From Streptomyces leeuwenhoekii (GTDB lineage: Bacteria > Actinomycetota > Actinomycetes > Streptomycetales > Streptomycetaceae): a DNA stretch of 64,000 nt. A model generated the notes under the pieces. The model searched no databases. It saw only the letters and a program-made list of their open reading frames with translations, and had not been told where the DNA came from. Where the stretch lies: contig NZ_LN831790.1 in the NCBI RefSeq assembly GCF_001013905.1, positions 2,432,001-2,496,000 of the forward strand, read 5' to 3'. This document shows positions 9,349 to 20,077 of this stretch, piece after piece. A program made the position numbers and the translations under genes. The stretch's first letter is position 1, and the number at the start of each line of letters is the position of its first letter.

Positions 9349-10197
9349 TCAGAACAGCACGCTCATGAACGCGCCGGCCTCCTGGAAGCCGACCTTGCGG
9401 TAGGTGCGGCGGGCGGGGGTGTTGAAGTCGTTCACGTACAGGCTCACGACGGGAGCCACCTCGGTCAGCGCGTACCGCAGGACGGCGGCCATGCCGGGGG
9501 CCGCGAGGCCCCGTCCCCGGTACTCGGGGGCCACCCACACGCCCTGGATCTGGCAGGCGCGGTCGGTCACGGCGCCGATCTCGGCCTTGAAGACGACCTT
9601 GCCGTCGGCGTCGAAGCGGGCGAAGGAGCGGCCGGAGCCGACCAGCTCGGCGACCCGGGCCTGGTAGAGCAGGCCGCCGTCGCCGGCCAGCGGGGAGACG
9701 CCGACCTCCTCGGTGAACATCGCGACACAGGCCGGCATGATCGTCTCCATCTCGTCCTTGCGGACGCGGCGGACGTAGGGGTCCGGGGCGACGCCGTCGG
9801 GCATCCGGTCGGTGATCATGAGGGGCTGGTGGGGGCGGACCTCGCGGGCGGGACCCCAGCCGGGTTCGAGCAGGCGCCACAGCTCGGCGGTGGGCCGGGC
9901 GGGGCCGACGATGGAGGAGCAGCGGCGGCCGGCGCGGCGGGCCCGGTCGGCGAAGGCGCGGACGGCGCGCGGGGTGGCGCAGAGGGGGACGAGATTGGCG
10001 CCCGCGTAGCACAGGGACGTCAGTATGCCGTCCTCGTACCAGCCCCACATCTCGCCGCCCAGGCGCCATGGGTCGAGGCCGGCGACCTGCACACGGGAGG
10101 TCACGAAAGCGTTCGCGACCGGCTCGCGGTCGAGGACGGCGAGCGCGGCGTCCAGGTCTGCCGGTTCGAGCACGCGGGAGGTGGTCTGCGTCAACAC
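9349..10197 (-). CDS. GNAT family N-acetyltransferase with N-terminal DUF4081 domain
   Basis: A 282-residue two-part acetyltransferase. The N-terminal half (LTQTTSRVLEPADLDAALAV, FVTSRVQVAGLDP) matches the DUF4081 module found before GNAT domains in actinobacteria. The C-terminal half has the GNAT core: IQGVWVAPEYRGRGLAAPGM with the RGRGLA acyl-CoA loop, then VSLYVNDFNTPARRTYRKVGF. I prefer the GTG at 10197 because GAGGTGAG is well placed upstream; an ATG at 10248 in frame has no ribosome binding site. It follows ispG downstream of a terminator-like hairpin. The substrate is unknown. Confidence 0.85.
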   Translation of the reverse strand: MLTQTTSRVLEPADLDAALAVLDREPVANAFVTSRVQVAGLDPWRLGGEMWGWYEDGILTSLCYAGANLVPLCATPRAVRAFADRARRAGRRCSSIVGPARPTAELWRLLEPGWGPAREVRPHQPLMITDRMPDGVAPDPYVRRVRKDEMETIMPACVAMFTEEVGVSPLAGDGGLLYQARVAELVGSGRSFARFDADGKVVFKAEIGAVTDRACQIQGVWVAPEYRGRGLAAPGMAAVLRYALTEVAPVVSLYVNDFNTPARRTYRKVGFQEAGAFMSVLF

Positions 10198-10257
10198 GGT
10201 GCGGGGCCTCACCTCGAAGGTCGCTGATTTCCGCACTGTACCTGCCATAAAACGGCG

Positions 10258-10280
10258 GCGCCGCCCCCAGGGGGCGGCGC
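10258..10280 (-). terminator. Terminator-like hairpin after ispG
   Basis: GCGCCGCCCCC (10258-10268) faces GGGGGCGGCGC (10270-10280), giving about nine effective pairs once a minimal loop is allowed. It lies 20-40 nt past the ispG stop and before the GNAT gene on the same strand. It probably ends or attenuates ispG transcription. Confidence 0.55.
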
Positions 10281-10298
10281 GGGACGGGCCGGAGGGGG

Positions 10299-11456
10299 TC
10301 AGTCGGCGACGGACACCGACGGCTCGCCGGAGGCCACGCCGTCCTTCTCCATCTGCTCGGCCAGCTTCATGGCCTCCTCGATGAGCGTCTCGACGATCTT
10401 GGACTCGGGGACGGTCTTGATGACCTCGCCCTTGACGAAGATCTGGCCCTTGCCGTTGCCGGAGGCGACGCCGAGGTCGGCCTCGCGGGCCTCGCCGGGG
10501 CCGTTGACCACGCAGCCCATCACGGCGACGCGCAGCGGGACGTCCATGCCGGTCAGGCCGGCGGTGACTTCCTCGGCGAGCTTGTAGACGTCGACCTGGG
10601 CGCGGCCGCAGGACGGGCAGGAGACGATCTCCAGGCCGCGCTGGCGCAGGTTGAGCGACTCCAGGATCTGGATGCCGACCTTGACCTCCTCGGCGGGCGG
10701 CGCCGACAGGGAGACGCGGATGGTGTCGCCGATGCCCTGGGAGAGCAGGGCACCGAAGGCGACCGCCGACTTGATCGTGCCCTGGAAGGCGGGACCGGCC
10801 TCGGTGACGCCCAGGTGGAGCGGGTAGTCGCACGCCTCGGCGAGCTGCCGGTAGGCCTCGATCATCACGACCGGGTCGTTGTGCTTGACGGAGATCTTGA
10901 TGTCGCGGAAGTCGTGCTCTTCGAAGAGGGACGCCTCCCACAGGGCCGACTCGACCAGCGCCTCGGGGGTCGCCTTGCCGTACTTCTGCAGCAGCCGCTT
11001 GTCCAGGGAGCCCGCGTTGACCCCGATACGGATCGGGGTGCCGTGGTCCTTGGCCGCCCGGGCGATCTCCCTGACCTGGTCGTCGAACTTCTTGATGTTG
11101 CCCGGGTTGACCCGCACCGCCGCGCATCCCGCCTCGATCGCGGCGAAGACGTACTTGGGCTGGAAGTGGATGTCCGCGATGACGGGGATCTGGGACTTGC
11201 GCGCGATGACCGGGAGCGCGTCGGCGTCGTCCTGCGTGGGGCAGGCCACCCGGACGATCTGGCAGCCGGACGCCGTCAGCTCCGCGATCTGCTGGAGCGT
11301 GGCCCCGATGTCCGACGTACGGGTCGTGGTCATCGACTGCACCGAGACGGGCGCGTCCCCGCCGACCGCCACGGACCCGACCTGGATCTGCCGGCTCTTG
11401 CGGCGCTCGGCGAGCTTGGTCGGAACGGACGGCATGCCGAGAGAAATCGCAGTCAT
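10299..11456 (-). CDS. ispG: 4-hydroxy-3-methylbut-2-enyl diphosphate synthase
   Basis: [4Fe-4S] enzyme of the MEP isoprenoid pathway that converts MEcPP to HMBPP. The 385-residue protein has the family landmarks [40 protein letters not shown] and [12 protein letters not shown]. The C-terminal cluster cysteines are SCPSCGR and [11 protein letters not shown]. The ATG at 11456 gives the usual actinobacterial length. It is downstream of rseP and dxr on the same strand, the standard dxr-rseP-ispG arrangement, so two MEP-pathway steps are encoded together. Confidence 0.97.
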   Translation of the reverse strand: MTAISLGMPSVPTKLAERRKSRQIQVGSVAVGGDAPVSVQSMTTTRTSDIGATLQQIAELTASGCQIVRVACPTQDDADALPVIARKSQIPVIADIHFQPKYVFAAIEAGCAAVRVNPGNIKKFDDQVREIARAAKDHGTPIRIGVNAGSLDKRLLQKYGKATPEALVESALWEASLFEEHDFRDIKISVKHNDPVVMIEAYRQLAEACDYPLHLGVTEAGPAFQGTIKSAVAFGALLSQGIGDTIRVSLSAPPAEEVKVGIQILESLNLRQRGLEIVSCPSCGRAQVDVYKLAEEVTAGLTGMDVPLRVAVMGCVVNGPGEAREADLGVASGNGKGQIFVKGEVIKTVPESKIVETLIEEAMKLAEQMEKDGVASGEPSVSVAD

Positions 11457-11653
11457 CTGCTGTGCAACCCCAAGTCGTGGATCAAGGTCCGGTCCCGTCA
11501 GCGGGCGGGCTCCGGCCTTCGAGATTACGGTACGAGCCCCGGCGCGGGCACACCACGCCCGGCGAACCCCCTCCAACGGCGGGCGGCCCGACGCAGTAGT
11601 CTGCCGGGCCGCCGTGAACGCGGGGTGTCCAGCACCCCCGCACCAGGGTCTTT

Positions 11654-12958
11654 CTAGGAGATCCTCACCGGATTCACCACGTCCGCGATCAGCACCAGGA
11701 TCGTGAAGCAGACGAAGATCCCGGCCACCACGTACGCCACCGGCATGAGCTTGGCGACGTCGAAGGGGCCCGGGTCCGGGCGCCGCAGCAGCCGGGCCGT
11801 GTGGCGGCGCAGCGACTCCCACAGGGCGCCTGCGATGTGGCCGCCGTCCAGCGGCAGCAGCGGCAGCATGTTGAACAGGAACAGGGAGAGGTTGAAGCCG
11901 GCGACCAGCATGATGAACATGGTGAGCTGCTGGGTCGGCGGGATGTCCAGGGTGGCGATCTCGCCGCCCACGCGGGCGGCGCCGACGACGCCCATCGGGG
12001 AGTCGGGTTCGCGTGGCCCGTCGCCGAAGGCCGCGTCCCACAGGGCGGGGATCTTGCCGGGCAGGGCGGCCAGGGAGTCGGCGGCCTCGGCGATCCGGTC
12101 GCCCATCCACGTCACGGAATCGCCGAAGTCCTGTTTGACGACGCCGGTGGCGGAGCTGAAGCCGAGGAAGCCGGCGGTGACGTACTCGCCCTCGACGATC
12201 TGCCCGGCGGCGTCCTTCTTGGCGACCTTGTTGGTGGCGATCTCCGCGTGCAGGGTCACCTCGCGGCCGTCGCGTTCGACGACGATCGCCACCTCCTCGC
12301 CCGGGTTGGCGCGGATGAGGTCGGACAGCTCGTCCCAGGTGTCGGTGCGCACGCCGTCGAAGGAGACGATCCGGTCGCGGGGTTCCAGGCCCGCGGCGGC
12401 GGCCGGGGAGGCCGGGTCGGTCTTCTTGCAGTCGTCGCGGTTCTCGGTCTGGGCGATGACGCACTGGGAGACCGAGGCGACGGTGGTGGTCTGCTGGGTG
12501 ATGCCGAAACCCATCAGGACGGTGAAGAACAGCGCCACCGCCAGGATCAGGTTCATGAACGGGCCGGCGAACATCACGATGACCCGCTTCCACGGGGCAC
12601 GTGTGTAGAACAGGCGCGTCTCGTCGCCCGGCTTCAGCTCCTCGAACGCCGCCGAGCGGGCGTCTTCGATCATGCCGCGCCACGGGGAGGTGGAGCGTGC
12701 CTCCAGCCGGCCGTCGGGGCCGGGCGGGAACATGCCGATCATGCGGATGTAGCCGCCGAACGGGATGGCCTTGACGCCGTACTCGGTCTCGCCCTTCTTC
12801 CGCGACCAGAGGGTCGGGCCGAAGCCGACCATGTACTGCGGCACGCGGATGCCGAACATCTTCGCCGTGGAGAGGTGGCCCAGCTCGTGCCAGGCGATCG
12901 AGACGAGCAGGCCGACCGCGAAGACGACTATGCCGAGGATGAACATCAAGGTCGTCAT
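11654..12958 (-). CDS. rseP: RseP/RIP-family site-2 zinc metalloprotease
   Basis: Intramembrane protease that cleaves membrane-anchored regulators such as anti-sigma factors. The 434-residue protein has an N-terminal membrane helix containing the zinc motif HELGH. It continues with GFGPTLWS, a membrane segment ([20 protein letters not shown]), and a PDZ domain around residues 180-275 ([17 protein letters not shown]). The second active-site motif [12 protein letters not shown] supplies the zinc-binding Asp, and a last transmembrane helix follows. It overlaps dxr (TGA within ATGA), so the two are translationally coupled. Confidence 0.95.
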   Translation of the reverse strand: MTTLMFILGIVVFAVGLLVSIAWHELGHLSTAKMFGIRVPQYMVGFGPTLWSRKKGETEYGVKAIPFGGYIRMIGMFPPGPDGRLEARSTSPWRGMIEDARSAAFEELKPGDETRLFYTRAPWKRVIVMFAGPFMNLILAVALFFTVLMGFGITQQTTTVASVSQCVIAQTENRDDCKKTDPASPAAAAGLEPRDRIVSFDGVRTDTWDELSDLIRANPGEEVAIVVERDGREVTLHAEIATNKVAKKDAAGQIVEGEYVTAGFLGFSSATGVVKQDFGDSVTWMGDRIAEAADSLAALPGKIPALWDAAFGDGPREPDSPMGVVGAARVGGEIATLDIPPTQQLTMFIMLVAGFNLSLFLFNMLPLLPLDGGHIAGALWESLRRHTARLLRRPDPGPFDVAKLMPVAYVVAGIFVCFTILVLIADVVNPVRIS

Positions 12959-14211
12959 GCACGGGCCTCCGCCGTCTGTGCCGCCAGTTCCCGGGCCCGG
13001 GCGCGCGCCCAGGCCTCCGCTTCGAGGACGTCCGCGACGGTGAGCGAGGTTCCCGCGCGCGGGGTGCCGTGCTCCTCCACGACCCGTGTGACGGTCTCCA
13101 TGATCCCGAGATACGGCAGCGCGCCGGCCAGGAACGCCTCCACGCACTCCTCGTTGGCCGCATTGAACACCGCCGGGGCGGTGCCCGCGAGCTCGCCGAC
13201 GTGCCGGGCGAGGCCGACCGCGGGGAACGCCTCCTCGTCGAGGGGGAAGAACTCCCAGGTGGACGCCTTGCTCCAGTCGAAGGCGGGCGCGGCGTCGGGG
13301 ACGCGTTCGGGCCAGCCGAGGCCGATGGCGATGGGGCCGCGCATGTCGGGGGGCGTCGCCTGGGCGAGGGTCGATCCGTCCGTGAACTCCACCATCGAGT
13401 GGACGTAGGACTGCGGGTGCACGACGACCTCGATGCGGTCGAAGGGGATGTCGTACAGCAGGTGGGCCTCGATGACCTCCAGGCCCTTGTTGACCAGGGT
13501 CGAGGAGTTGATGGTGATCACCGGGCCCATGGCCCAGGTGGGGTGGGCGAGGGCGTCCTCGACGGTGACCCGGGCCAGCTCCTCCTTGCCGCGGCCGCGG
13601 AAGGGGCCGCCGGAGGCGGTGACGACCAGCTTGCGGACGTCGGCGCGGGTGCCGGCGGCGAGGGCCTGGAACAGGGCGGCGTGCTCGGAGTCGACCGGGA
13701 TGATCTGTCCGGGCTTGGCGAGGGCCTTGACCAGCGGGCCACCCACGATGAGCGACTCCTTGTTGGCGAGCGCGAGGGTGCGGCCCGCCTCCAGGGCGGC
13801 CAGGGTCGGGGCGAGACCGATGGAGCCGGTGATGCCGTTGAGGACGGTGTGGCAGTCGGAGGCGGCGACCTGGGTGGCCGCCTCCGGCCCGGCGAGGATC
13901 TCGGGGAGCGGCTCGCCGGCGCCGTAGCGGGCGGCGAGCGCCTCGCGCAGCGCCGGTACGACGTCCTCGCGGGCCACCGCGACGGTCCGCACCCGCAGCA
14001 GGTGCGCCTGCTCGGCGAGGAGGGCGACCCGGCCGCCGTTCGCGGACAGGCCGGTGACCGTGAACCGGTCGGGGTTGCGCAGCACGAGGTCGATGGCCTG
14101 GGTGCCGATCGACCCGGTGGAGCCGAGGATCACCACGTCCTTCGGGCCGTCGCCCGCCACCGGGTCGTAGACGAGGTGGGGGTCGGCGAGGGGGGCAGGG
14201 CTGTCGCTCAT
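12955..14211 (-). CDS. dxr: 1-deoxy-D-xylulose 5-phosphate reductoisomerase
   Basis: Second enzyme of the MEP pathway, converting DXP to MEP with NADPH. The 418-residue protein shows the nucleotide-binding GSTGSIGTQ near residue 30, ANKESLI, the metal-binding region [25 protein letters not shown], and the C-terminal [12 protein letters not shown]. The ATG at 14211 is preceded by GGGGG and also lies six bases after a CACAAT hexamer, so it may have a very short leader. It heads the dxr-rseP pair with ispG downstream. Confidence 0.97.
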   Translation of the reverse strand: MSDSPAPLADPHLVYDPVAGDGPKDVVILGSTGSIGTQAIDLVLRNPDRFTVTGLSANGGRVALLAEQAHLLRVRTVAVAREDVVPALREALAARYGAGEPLPEILAGPEAATQVAASDCHTVLNGITGSIGLAPTLAALEAGRTLALANKESLIVGGPLVKALAKPGQIIPVDSEHAALFQALAAGTRADVRKLVVTASGGPFRGRGKEELARVTVEDALAHPTWAMGPVITINSSTLVNKGLEVIEAHLLYDIPFDRIEVVVHPQSYVHSMVEFTDGSTLAQATPPDMRGPIAIGLGWPERVPDAAPAFDWSKASTWEFFPLDEEAFPAVGLARHVGELAGTAPAVFNAANEECVEAFLAGALPYLGIMETVTRVVEEHGTPRAGTSLTVADVLEAEAWARARARELAAQTAEARA

Positions 14212-14389
14212 GCCCCCATTGTGGCGGCTGCCGCCCCCCTGGAGGACAGCGCGTCCCGCGACCGGCGGGCCGGCGCCGCCGACCGCGCCTCCCCGGCCCC
14301 TCCCCCGGCCCCCGGCCCGGAGCCCCGGACCACCGCCGTCGGACCGGACCGCCGGCGGGGCGGCCGTGGGCACCGGGGCTCCCGAGGCG

Positions 14390-16360
14390 CTACGCGTCCG
14401 GCTCGGCGGCGCCCTGCGTTTTCTCGATCACCCTGCGTACGTCCTCCCGTGGGACCGGGGACGGGCCGGTGTCGGCGATCCAGGGGCCGTCGCCCGAGGG
14501 GTCGAGGACGCCTTCCTCCAGCCAGGTGTACGTGCCCGACAGCACGCCCTTGACGAGCGTGCGGTCGAGGTCGTCGGTGTTGGTCCACAGCCGGGTGAAG
14601 AGTTCCTCGACGCGGATGCGGGCCTGGCGGCAGAAGGCGTCGGCCAGTTGGTACGCCTCGCGGCCGTGGTCGCCGCGGGAGCGCAGGAGCTCGGCGCGGA
14701 CGCAGGCGGCGCTCATCGCGAACAGTTCCGCGCCGATGTCGACGATCCGGCCGAGGAAGCCCTGCTTGGTCTCCATCCGGCCCTGCCAGCGGGACATGGC
14801 GTAGAAGGTGGAGCGGGCCAGCTTGCGGGCGGCGCGCTCGACGTAGCGCAGATGCCCGGAGAGGTCGACCTCGTGCCGGAACTCGCCGTAGGCGTTCGGG
14901 AGCTGCCCGGCGCCCGTGACCAGCTTCGGCAGCCACTTGGCGTAGAAGACGCCCGCGTTCGCGCCCGCCCTCGCCTTCTCGGCGAGCGACTTGTCCGGGT
15001 CGATGAGGTCGCCCGCGACCGAGAGGTGGGCGTCGACCGCCTCGCGGGCGATCAGCAGGTGCATGATCTCGGTGGAGCCCTCGAAGATCCGGTTGATGCG
15101 CAGGTCCCGCAGGATCTGCTCGGCGGGCACCGCGCGCTCGCCGCGCGCCGCCAGCGAGGCCGCCGTCTCGAAGCCGCGCCCGCCGCGGATCTGGACGAGG
15201 TGGTCGGCCATGAGCCAGGCCATCTCCGAGCCGTACAGCTTGGCGAGGGCGGCCTCGATGCGGATGTCGTTGCGGTCCTCGTCCGCCATCTGCGAGGACA
15301 GGTCCAGGACGGCCTCCAGGGCGAAGGTCGTCGCGGCGATGAAGGCGATCTTCGAGCCGACCGCCTCGTGCAGCGCGACCGGTTTGCCCCACTGCTCGCG
15401 GGCCGCCGACCACTCGCGGGCGATCTTCAGGCACCACTTGCCGGCGCCGGCGCACATCGCGGGCAGGGAGAGGCGGCCGGTGTTCAGGGTGGTCAGCGCG
15501 ATCTTCAGGCCGGCGCCCTCGGGGCCGATGCGGTGGGCGGCGGGGACCCGGACCCGGTGGAAGCGGGTGACGCCGTTCTCGATGCCGCGCAGGCCCATGA
15601 AGGCGTTGCGGTTCTCGACCGTGACGCCCTCGGAGGCGGCCTCGACGACGAAGGCGGTGATGCCGCCCGGGTGTCCCTCGGACTTCGGCACGCGGGCCAT
15701 GACGACGAGCAGGTCGGCCACGACGCCGTTGGTGGTCCACAGCTTGACCCCGTCGAGGACGTAGTCGTCCCCGTCCGGGACGGCGGTGGTGGCCAGGCGG
15801 GCGGGGTCGGAGCCGACGTCGGGCTCGGTCAGCAGGAAGGCGGAGATGTCCGTGCGGGCGCAGCGCGGCAGGAACCTCTCCTTCTGCTCCCGGGTGCCGA
15901 ACTGCTTCAGCGGCTGCGGGACGCCGATCGACTGGTGGGCGGAGAGCAGCGCGCCGACCGCCGGGCTGACGGAACCGGCCAGGGCGAGGGCCTTGTTGTA
16001 ATAGACCTGGGTGAGGCCGAGGCCGCCGTACCGGGTGTCGATCTTCATGCCGAGGGCGCCGAGCTCCTTCAGCCCGTCGATCACCTCGTCCGGGATCCGC
16101 GCGTCGCGCTCGATCACGGCCGGGTCGATCTTCGTCTCGCAGAAGTCGCGGAGCTTGGCGAGGAACTCCTCGCCGCGCTGGACGTCCTCGTCGGCCGGGA
16201 GCGGGTGGGGGTGGATCAGGTCGAGGCGGAAGCGGCCGAGGAACAGCTCCTTGGCGAAGCTGGGCTTGCGCCAGTCCTGTTCGCGGGCCGCCTCCGCCAC
16301 CCGGCGGGCCTCGCGTTCGGTGACGACGGGCCGGGAGGAAGGGGTGGGTGGTGCGGACAT
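14390..16360 (-). CDS. Large acyl-CoA dehydrogenase
   Basis: FAD enzyme that introduces a 2,3-double bond into acyl-CoA esters. The 656-residue protein exceeds the usual 380-400 because of an N-terminal extension ([16 protein letters not shown]) and a roughly 200-residue C-terminal helical region. The core shows [14 protein letters not shown] (FAD/substrate loop), [36 protein letters not shown] and [13 protein letters not shown] with the helix-6 catalytic Glu position in EGST. The ATG at 16360 follows GAGGTGAG. Upstream there is a TACGAT -10-like box (16494-16489) embedded in two TACCTGAT direct repeats at 14-nt period. Substrate chain length is unknown. Confidence 0.9.
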   Translation of the reverse strand: MSAPPTPSSRPVVTEREARRVAEAAREQDWRKPSFAKELFLGRFRLDLIHPHPLPADEDVQRGEEFLAKLRDFCETKIDPAVIERDARIPDEVIDGLKELGALGMKIDTRYGGLGLTQVYYNKALALAGSVSPAVGALLSAHQSIGVPQPLKQFGTREQKERFLPRCARTDISAFLLTEPDVGSDPARLATTAVPDGDDYVLDGVKLWTTNGVVADLLVVMARVPKSEGHPGGITAFVVEAASEGVTVENRNAFMGLRGIENGVTRFHRVRVPAAHRIGPEGAGLKIALTTLNTGRLSLPAMCAGAGKWCLKIAREWSAAREQWGKPVALHEAVGSKIAFIAATTFALEAVLDLSSQMADEDRNDIRIEAALAKLYGSEMAWLMADHLVQIRGGRGFETAASLAARGERAVPAEQILRDLRINRIFEGSTEIMHLLIAREAVDAHLSVAGDLIDPDKSLAEKARAGANAGVFYAKWLPKLVTGAGQLPNAYGEFRHEVDLSGHLRYVERAARKLARSTFYAMSRWQGRMETKQGFLGRIVDIGAELFAMSAACVRAELLRSRGDHGREAYQLADAFCRQARIRVEELFTRLWTNTDDLDRTLVKGVLSGTYTWLEEGVLDPSGDGPWIADTGPSPVPREDVRRVIEKTQGAAEPDA

Positions 16361-16619
16361 GAGGCTCACCTCGCCGCGCGTCGGGATCATCGGGGGCAGG
16401 TCCGCGAGGACCTTGCGGGTCCGCCGGCCCGCCGGAGGGCCCGGCATGACGGAGCTTGCGGACGTACGTCACGAGTCGGTGCTACCTGATCGTATGTACC
16501 TGATTCCGGGCGGCTCCACCAGACGTCGTGCGGCCGTTCGGCCGAGGGTCCGCCGGGGGTCGCGGCCCGGGTGCGCGCCCGCGCGGCGGAGTCCGCGGGC
16601 CGGGTGACGGGAGAGAGTG

Positions 16620-16633
16620 TCGAAGCGCTTCGA
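16620..16633. promoter_or_regulatory. LacI-type operator, copy 1 (TCGAAGCGCTTCGA)
   Basis: A perfect 14-bp palindrome with the central CG step typical of LacI-family operators. It is 106 nt upstream of the regulator start codon. The same 14 bases recur at 31326 and 31506, with a near copy at 16709. Confidence 0.8.
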
Positions 16634-16708
16634 CGACCTATGGACTTCCAGACCCGCCGAAGCTACTGTCGAACCACCCTCGCCCACCCTGTCAGCCCCT
16701 GCGCATTG

Positions 16709-16722
16709 TCGAAGCGCTTCAC
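16709..16722. promoter_or_regulatory. LacI-type operator, copy 2 (TCGAAGCGCTTCAC)
   Basis: Matches the 14-bp palindrome at 12 positions and lies 17 nt before the regulator ATG. It directly follows a CATTGT -10-like hexamer (16704-16709) whose last T is the first base of the operator, so a bound repressor would block the regulator's own promoter. Confidence 0.8.
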
Positions 16723-16738
16723 ACAGCTTGGAGAGCGG

Positions 16739-17752
16739 ATGGTCACCCTCGCCGAGGTCGCCCAGCACGCCGGAGTCTCGGCGAGCACGGTGAGCTATGT
16801 CCTCAGCGGCAAGCGGTCCATCTCCGCGACCACCCGGCAGCGGGTCGAGGAGAGCATCCGGGAGCTGGGCTACCACCCGAACGCCGGCGCCCGGGCCCTG
16901 GCCAGCAACCGGTCGAACATCATCGCGCTGATGATCCCGCTGCGCACGGACATCTACGTGCCGGTGATGATGGAGATCGCCGTGGCGGTGGCCACCACCG
17001 CGCGCACGCACGGGTACGACGTGCTGCTGCTCACCGGCGAGGAGGGCCCGGACGCGGTGCGCCGCGTCACCGGCAGCGGCCTCGCCGACGCGATGATCCT
17101 GATGGACGTCCAGCTCGACGACGAACGGCTGCCGCTGCTGCGCGGCACCGACCAGCCGTCGGCCCTGATCGGCCTGCCCGCCGACCCCTCCGGTCTGACC
17201 TGCGTCGACCTCGACTTCCGGGCGGCCGGTGCCCTGTGCCTGGGCCATCTGGCGGCCCTGGGCCACCGTGACATCGCTGTCATCGGCGAGGCGCCCGCGG
17301 TCTACGAGCGGCACACCGGCTTCGCCGAACGCACCCTCGACGGGCTGCGCGGCCGGGCGCGGGAGCTGGGGCTGCGGCTGCTGCACCGCCCGTGCGAGGG
17401 CGGGTACGACGCGATGGCCGTGACCCTCGCCCGCATCTTCGACGAGCGCCCGGGCACCACCGGGTTCGTCGTGCAGAACGAGTCGGCCGTCGAGCCGCTG
17501 CTCGCCCTGCTGCGCCAGCAGGGGCGGGCGGTGCCCGAGGACGTGTCGGTGGTCGCCATCTGCCCCGATCAGGTCGCCACCCAGGCTTCGGTGCGGCTGA
17601 CGTCGGTCGCCGTCCCCGCGCAGGAGATGGGCCGGCGGGCGGTGGAGCACCTGGTCGCCAAGCTGGACGGACGCGGCAACGACGAGGTCGTGCTGCTCGC
17701 GCCCGAGCTCACGGTCCGGGCGAGCACCGGGCCCGCGCCGACCGCCCCCTGA
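16739..17752 (+). CDS. LacI-family transcriptional regulator of the xyloglucan locus
   Basis: A 337-residue repressor-type protein. The N-terminal helix-turn-helix TLAEVAQHAGVSASTVSYVLSG and hinge YHPNAGARALASNRS are classical LacI/GalR. The remainder is a periplasmic-binding-like effector domain (IIALMIPLRTDIYVPVMMEI; DVSVVAICPDQVATQASVRLTSVAVP). I use the ATG at 16739 because the HTH begins there and GGAGAG precedes it; the upstream open frame is non-coding. Its own promoter region carries two TCGAAGCGCTTCGA-type operators, and two more control the importer and GH3 genes 14.6 kb away. It is therefore the likely local repressor, with a xyloglucan fragment as presumed inducer. Confidence 0.93.
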   Translation: MVTLAEVAQHAGVSASTVSYVLSGKRSISATTRQRVEESIRELGYHPNAGARALASNRSNIIALMIPLRTDIYVPVMMEIAVAVATTARTHGYDVLLLTGEEGPDAVRRVTGSGLADAMILMDVQLDDERLPLLRGTDQPSALIGLPADPSGLTCVDLDFRAAGALCLGHLAALGHRDIAVIGEAPAVYERHTGFAERTLDGLRGRARELGLRLLHRPCEGGYDAMAVTLARIFDERPGTTGFVVQNESAVEPLLALLRQQGRAVPEDVSVVAICPDQVATQASVRLTSVAVPAQEMGRRAVEHLVAKLDGRGNDEVVLLAPELTVRASTGPAPTAP

Positions 17753-17968
17753 CCCTGCCGCACACCACGACCGCGCCGCCGGCCGCGCCCGTCGCGGTAC
17801 CGCTTCGCGCCCCGCACCGCCGGTCCCCACGCTCCGCTCCCGCTGCCACCCCCTCCCGCCGACAACGCACCGCGCGCCCCGCCGGCCGTGCGCCGCACAC
17901 CGCCTGGCCGGCCCGGGTCCCGCCCGCCGGGGCACCTCCCTGTCTGCACCGTCCTCTGGAGCACTCAC

Positions 17969-20011
17969 ATGACTTCGCCCGCCGAGAACCAGACCCAGGT
18001 CAGCCTCGCCCAGTCCTCCCCCACCGCCGGCACCTTCCGTGAGCGCGACGGCGCGCTGGAGTGGAGCGGCCGTCAGGAGACCGTACGCGTCGAGCCGTGG
18101 GGTCCGGACGCCGTCCGGGTCCGGGCCCGGCTCGGCGGACCGGTCCTGAAGGGGCTGCCGGGCGCCCTCCTCGACGACGCGCCGCCGACGGCGTCCACGG
18201 TCGAGATCGACGGCGGGAGGGGCCGGCTGACGGTCGGCGCGCTCACCGTCGTCGTCGACGCCGAGGGCCTGATCCGTTTCACCCGCACCGACGACGGCGA
18301 GGAGCTGCTGGCCGAGGAGCGCGCGCACTTCTGGTGGCCGGGCTCCCGCCTGTACACGGCCGTCGGCAACGGCCACCACCGCCTGGAGCAGCGGTTCGCC
18401 GCGTACGACGACGAGAAGCTGTACGGCCTCGGCCAGCACCAGCACGGGCGGCTGGACCAGAAGGGCCTGGTGATCGATCTGGTGCAGCGCAACGCCGAGG
18501 TCGGCATCCCGGTGCTCACCTCCAGCCGCGGCTACACCCTGCTGTGGAACAACCCGGCGATCGGCCGGGTCGAGCTGGCGCACAACGGCACCCGGTGGGT
18601 GGCCGACTCCGCCCGCCAGATCGACTACTGGATCACCGCCGGCGACCCGGCCGGCGCGCAGCGCCGCTACAGCGCGGTGACGGGCCGCACGCCGATGCTG
18701 CCCGAGTGGGCGGCGGGCTTCTGGCAGTGCAAGCTGCGCTACCGCACCCAGGACGAACTCCTCGCGGTGGCCCGGGAGTACAAGCGCCGGGGCCTGCCCA
18801 TCGACGCGATCGTCTGCGACTTCTTCCACTGGACGCACCTGGGCGAGTGGAAGTTCGACCCGAAGGAGTGGCCGGACCCGGCGGCGATGGTGCGCGAGCT
18901 GGACGAGCTCGGCATCAAGCTCGTCGTCTCCGTGTGGCCGTCGGTGTCCCCGCTGAGCGAGAACCATCCGGTGATGGAGCAGCGCGGCTACTTCATCGGC
19001 ACCCAGTACGGCCCGATGGCCCACGCCGACTGGCCCGACAAGGAGGTGGCCTCCACGGTCCAGGTGGCCTTCTACGACGCCACCAACCCCGAGGCCCGGG
19101 AGTTCGTGTGGTCGCGGGTGAAGAAGAACTACCTGGAGCCGTACGGCATCACGGCGTTCTGGCTGGACGCCTGCGAGCCGGAGCTGAAGCCCGGCTTCCC
19201 GGAGAACCTGCGCTACTGGGCGGGCCCGGGCCTGGAGGTCGGCAACCTGTATCCCGCCGAGAACTCCCGCACGTTCTACGAGGGGCTGCGCGAGTCGGGC
19301 GAGGACGAGGTGATCACCCTCAACCGCTCGGCCTGGGCGGGCAGCCAGCGGTACGGCGCCGCCCTGTGGTCCGGCGACATCGGCACCGACTTCGCGACCC
19401 TGCGCCGCCAGATCGCGGCCGGCCTCAACACGGCCCTGTCCGGCATCCCCTGGTGGAACACGGACATCGGCGGCTTCCACGGCGGCGACCCGGACGACCC
19501 CGCCTACCGCGAGGTGATGATCCGGTGGTTCCAGTTCGGCGCGCTGTCCCCGCTGATGCGCCTGCACGGCTTCCGCGACCCGGGCATGCCGCTGGGCCCG
19601 GAGATGACCGGCGGCCCGAACGAGGTGTGGTCCTACGGCGAGGAGGCGTACCGCATCCTCACCTCCTACCTGCGGCTGCGTGACCGTCTGAAGCCGTATG
19701 TGCTGCGGGTCATGCGCGAGGCACACGAGGAGGGGCTGCCGGTGATGCGGCCGCTGTTCCTGGAGTTCCCCGGTGACCGGGCGGCCTGGTCGGTGGACGA
19801 CGCCTACCTCTTCGGGCGGGACCTCCTCGTCGCCCCGGTGCTGACGGCGGGCGCGACGCAGCGCACGGCCCACCTGCCGGCGGGCGCGCGCTGGACGGAC
19901 GCCTGGACCGGGCGGACGTACGAGGGCGGGGCGGCCGTGACGGTCGACGCCCCACTGGAGCGGATCCCGCTGTTCCTGCGGGACGGGGCCGCGCTGCCGA
20001 TCGCGGAGTGA
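17969..20011 (+). CDS. GH31 alpha-xylosidase (alpha-glucosidase family)
   Basis: Predicted to remove alpha-1,6-xylosyl residues from the non-reducing end of xyloglucan oligosaccharides. The 680-residue protein has no signal peptide, so it acts in the cytoplasm. The GH31 core shows DAIVCDFFHWTHLGEWKFDP, the nucleophile motif WLDACEPE (Asp), the acid/base in LWSGDIGTDF, and GIPWWNTDIGGFHGG. Features such as YGLGQHQHGRLDQKG resemble XylS/Xyl31A-type alpha-xylosidases more than starch-type maltases. The ATG at 17969 is preceded by GGAG. It follows the lacI-type gene by 216 nt and probably shares its promoter. A plain alpha-glucosidase cannot be excluded. Confidence 0.88.
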   Translation: MTSPAENQTQVSLAQSSPTAGTFRERDGALEWSGRQETVRVEPWGPDAVRVRARLGGPVLKGLPGALLDDAPPTASTVEIDGGRGRLTVGALTVVVDAEGLIRFTRTDDGEELLAEERAHFWWPGSRLYTAVGNGHHRLEQRFAAYDDEKLYGLGQHQHGRLDQKGLVIDLVQRNAEVGIPVLTSSRGYTLLWNNPAIGRVELAHNGTRWVADSARQIDYWITAGDPAGAQRRYSAVTGRTPMLPEWAAGFWQCKLRYRTQDELLAVAREYKRRGLPIDAIVCDFFHWTHLGEWKFDPKEWPDPAAMVRELDELGIKLVVSVWPSVSPLSENHPVMEQRGYFIGTQYGPMAHADWPDKEVASTVQVAFYDATNPEAREFVWSRVKKNYLEPYGITAFWLDACEPELKPGFPENLRYWAGPGLEVGNLYPAENSRTFYEGLRESGEDEVITLNRSAWAGSQRYGAALWSGDIGTDFATLRRQIAAGLNTALSGIPWWNTDIGGFHGGDPDDPAYREVMIRWFQFGALSPLMRLHGFRDPGMPLGPEMTGGPNEVWSYGEEAYRILTSYLRLRDRLKPYVLRVMREAHEEGLPVMRPLFLEFPGDRAAWSVDDAYLFGRDLLVAPVLTAGATQRTAHLPAGARWTDAWTGRTYEGGAAVTVDAPLERIPLFLRDGAALPIAE

Positions 20012-20077
20012 AGGCGAGGGCCTGCCCGGCAGTCCCGTCGTCGCCCGAAGGGCGCGCGGGAAGGGCCGGGCAGGCCG

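Larger units (their letters stand above)
16361..16738. promoter_or_regulatory. Divergent control region of acyl-CoA dehydrogenase and lacI-type gene
   Basis: A 378-nt gene-free region. From left it holds direct repeats TACCTGAT at 16483-16490 and 16497-16504 (the minus strand reads a TACGAT -10-like box between them, for the dehydrogenase). It also holds two copies of the AAGCGCTT palindrome nearer the regulator gene (16620 and 16709). No other gene is supported. Confidence 0.6.

Noticed and set aside
16469..19873. Open frame of over 1100 codons opposite the lacI and GH31 genes
   Set aside because: Antisense shadow crossing two well-supported genes and their intergenic region; composition is His/Gln/Arg-rich without motifs.
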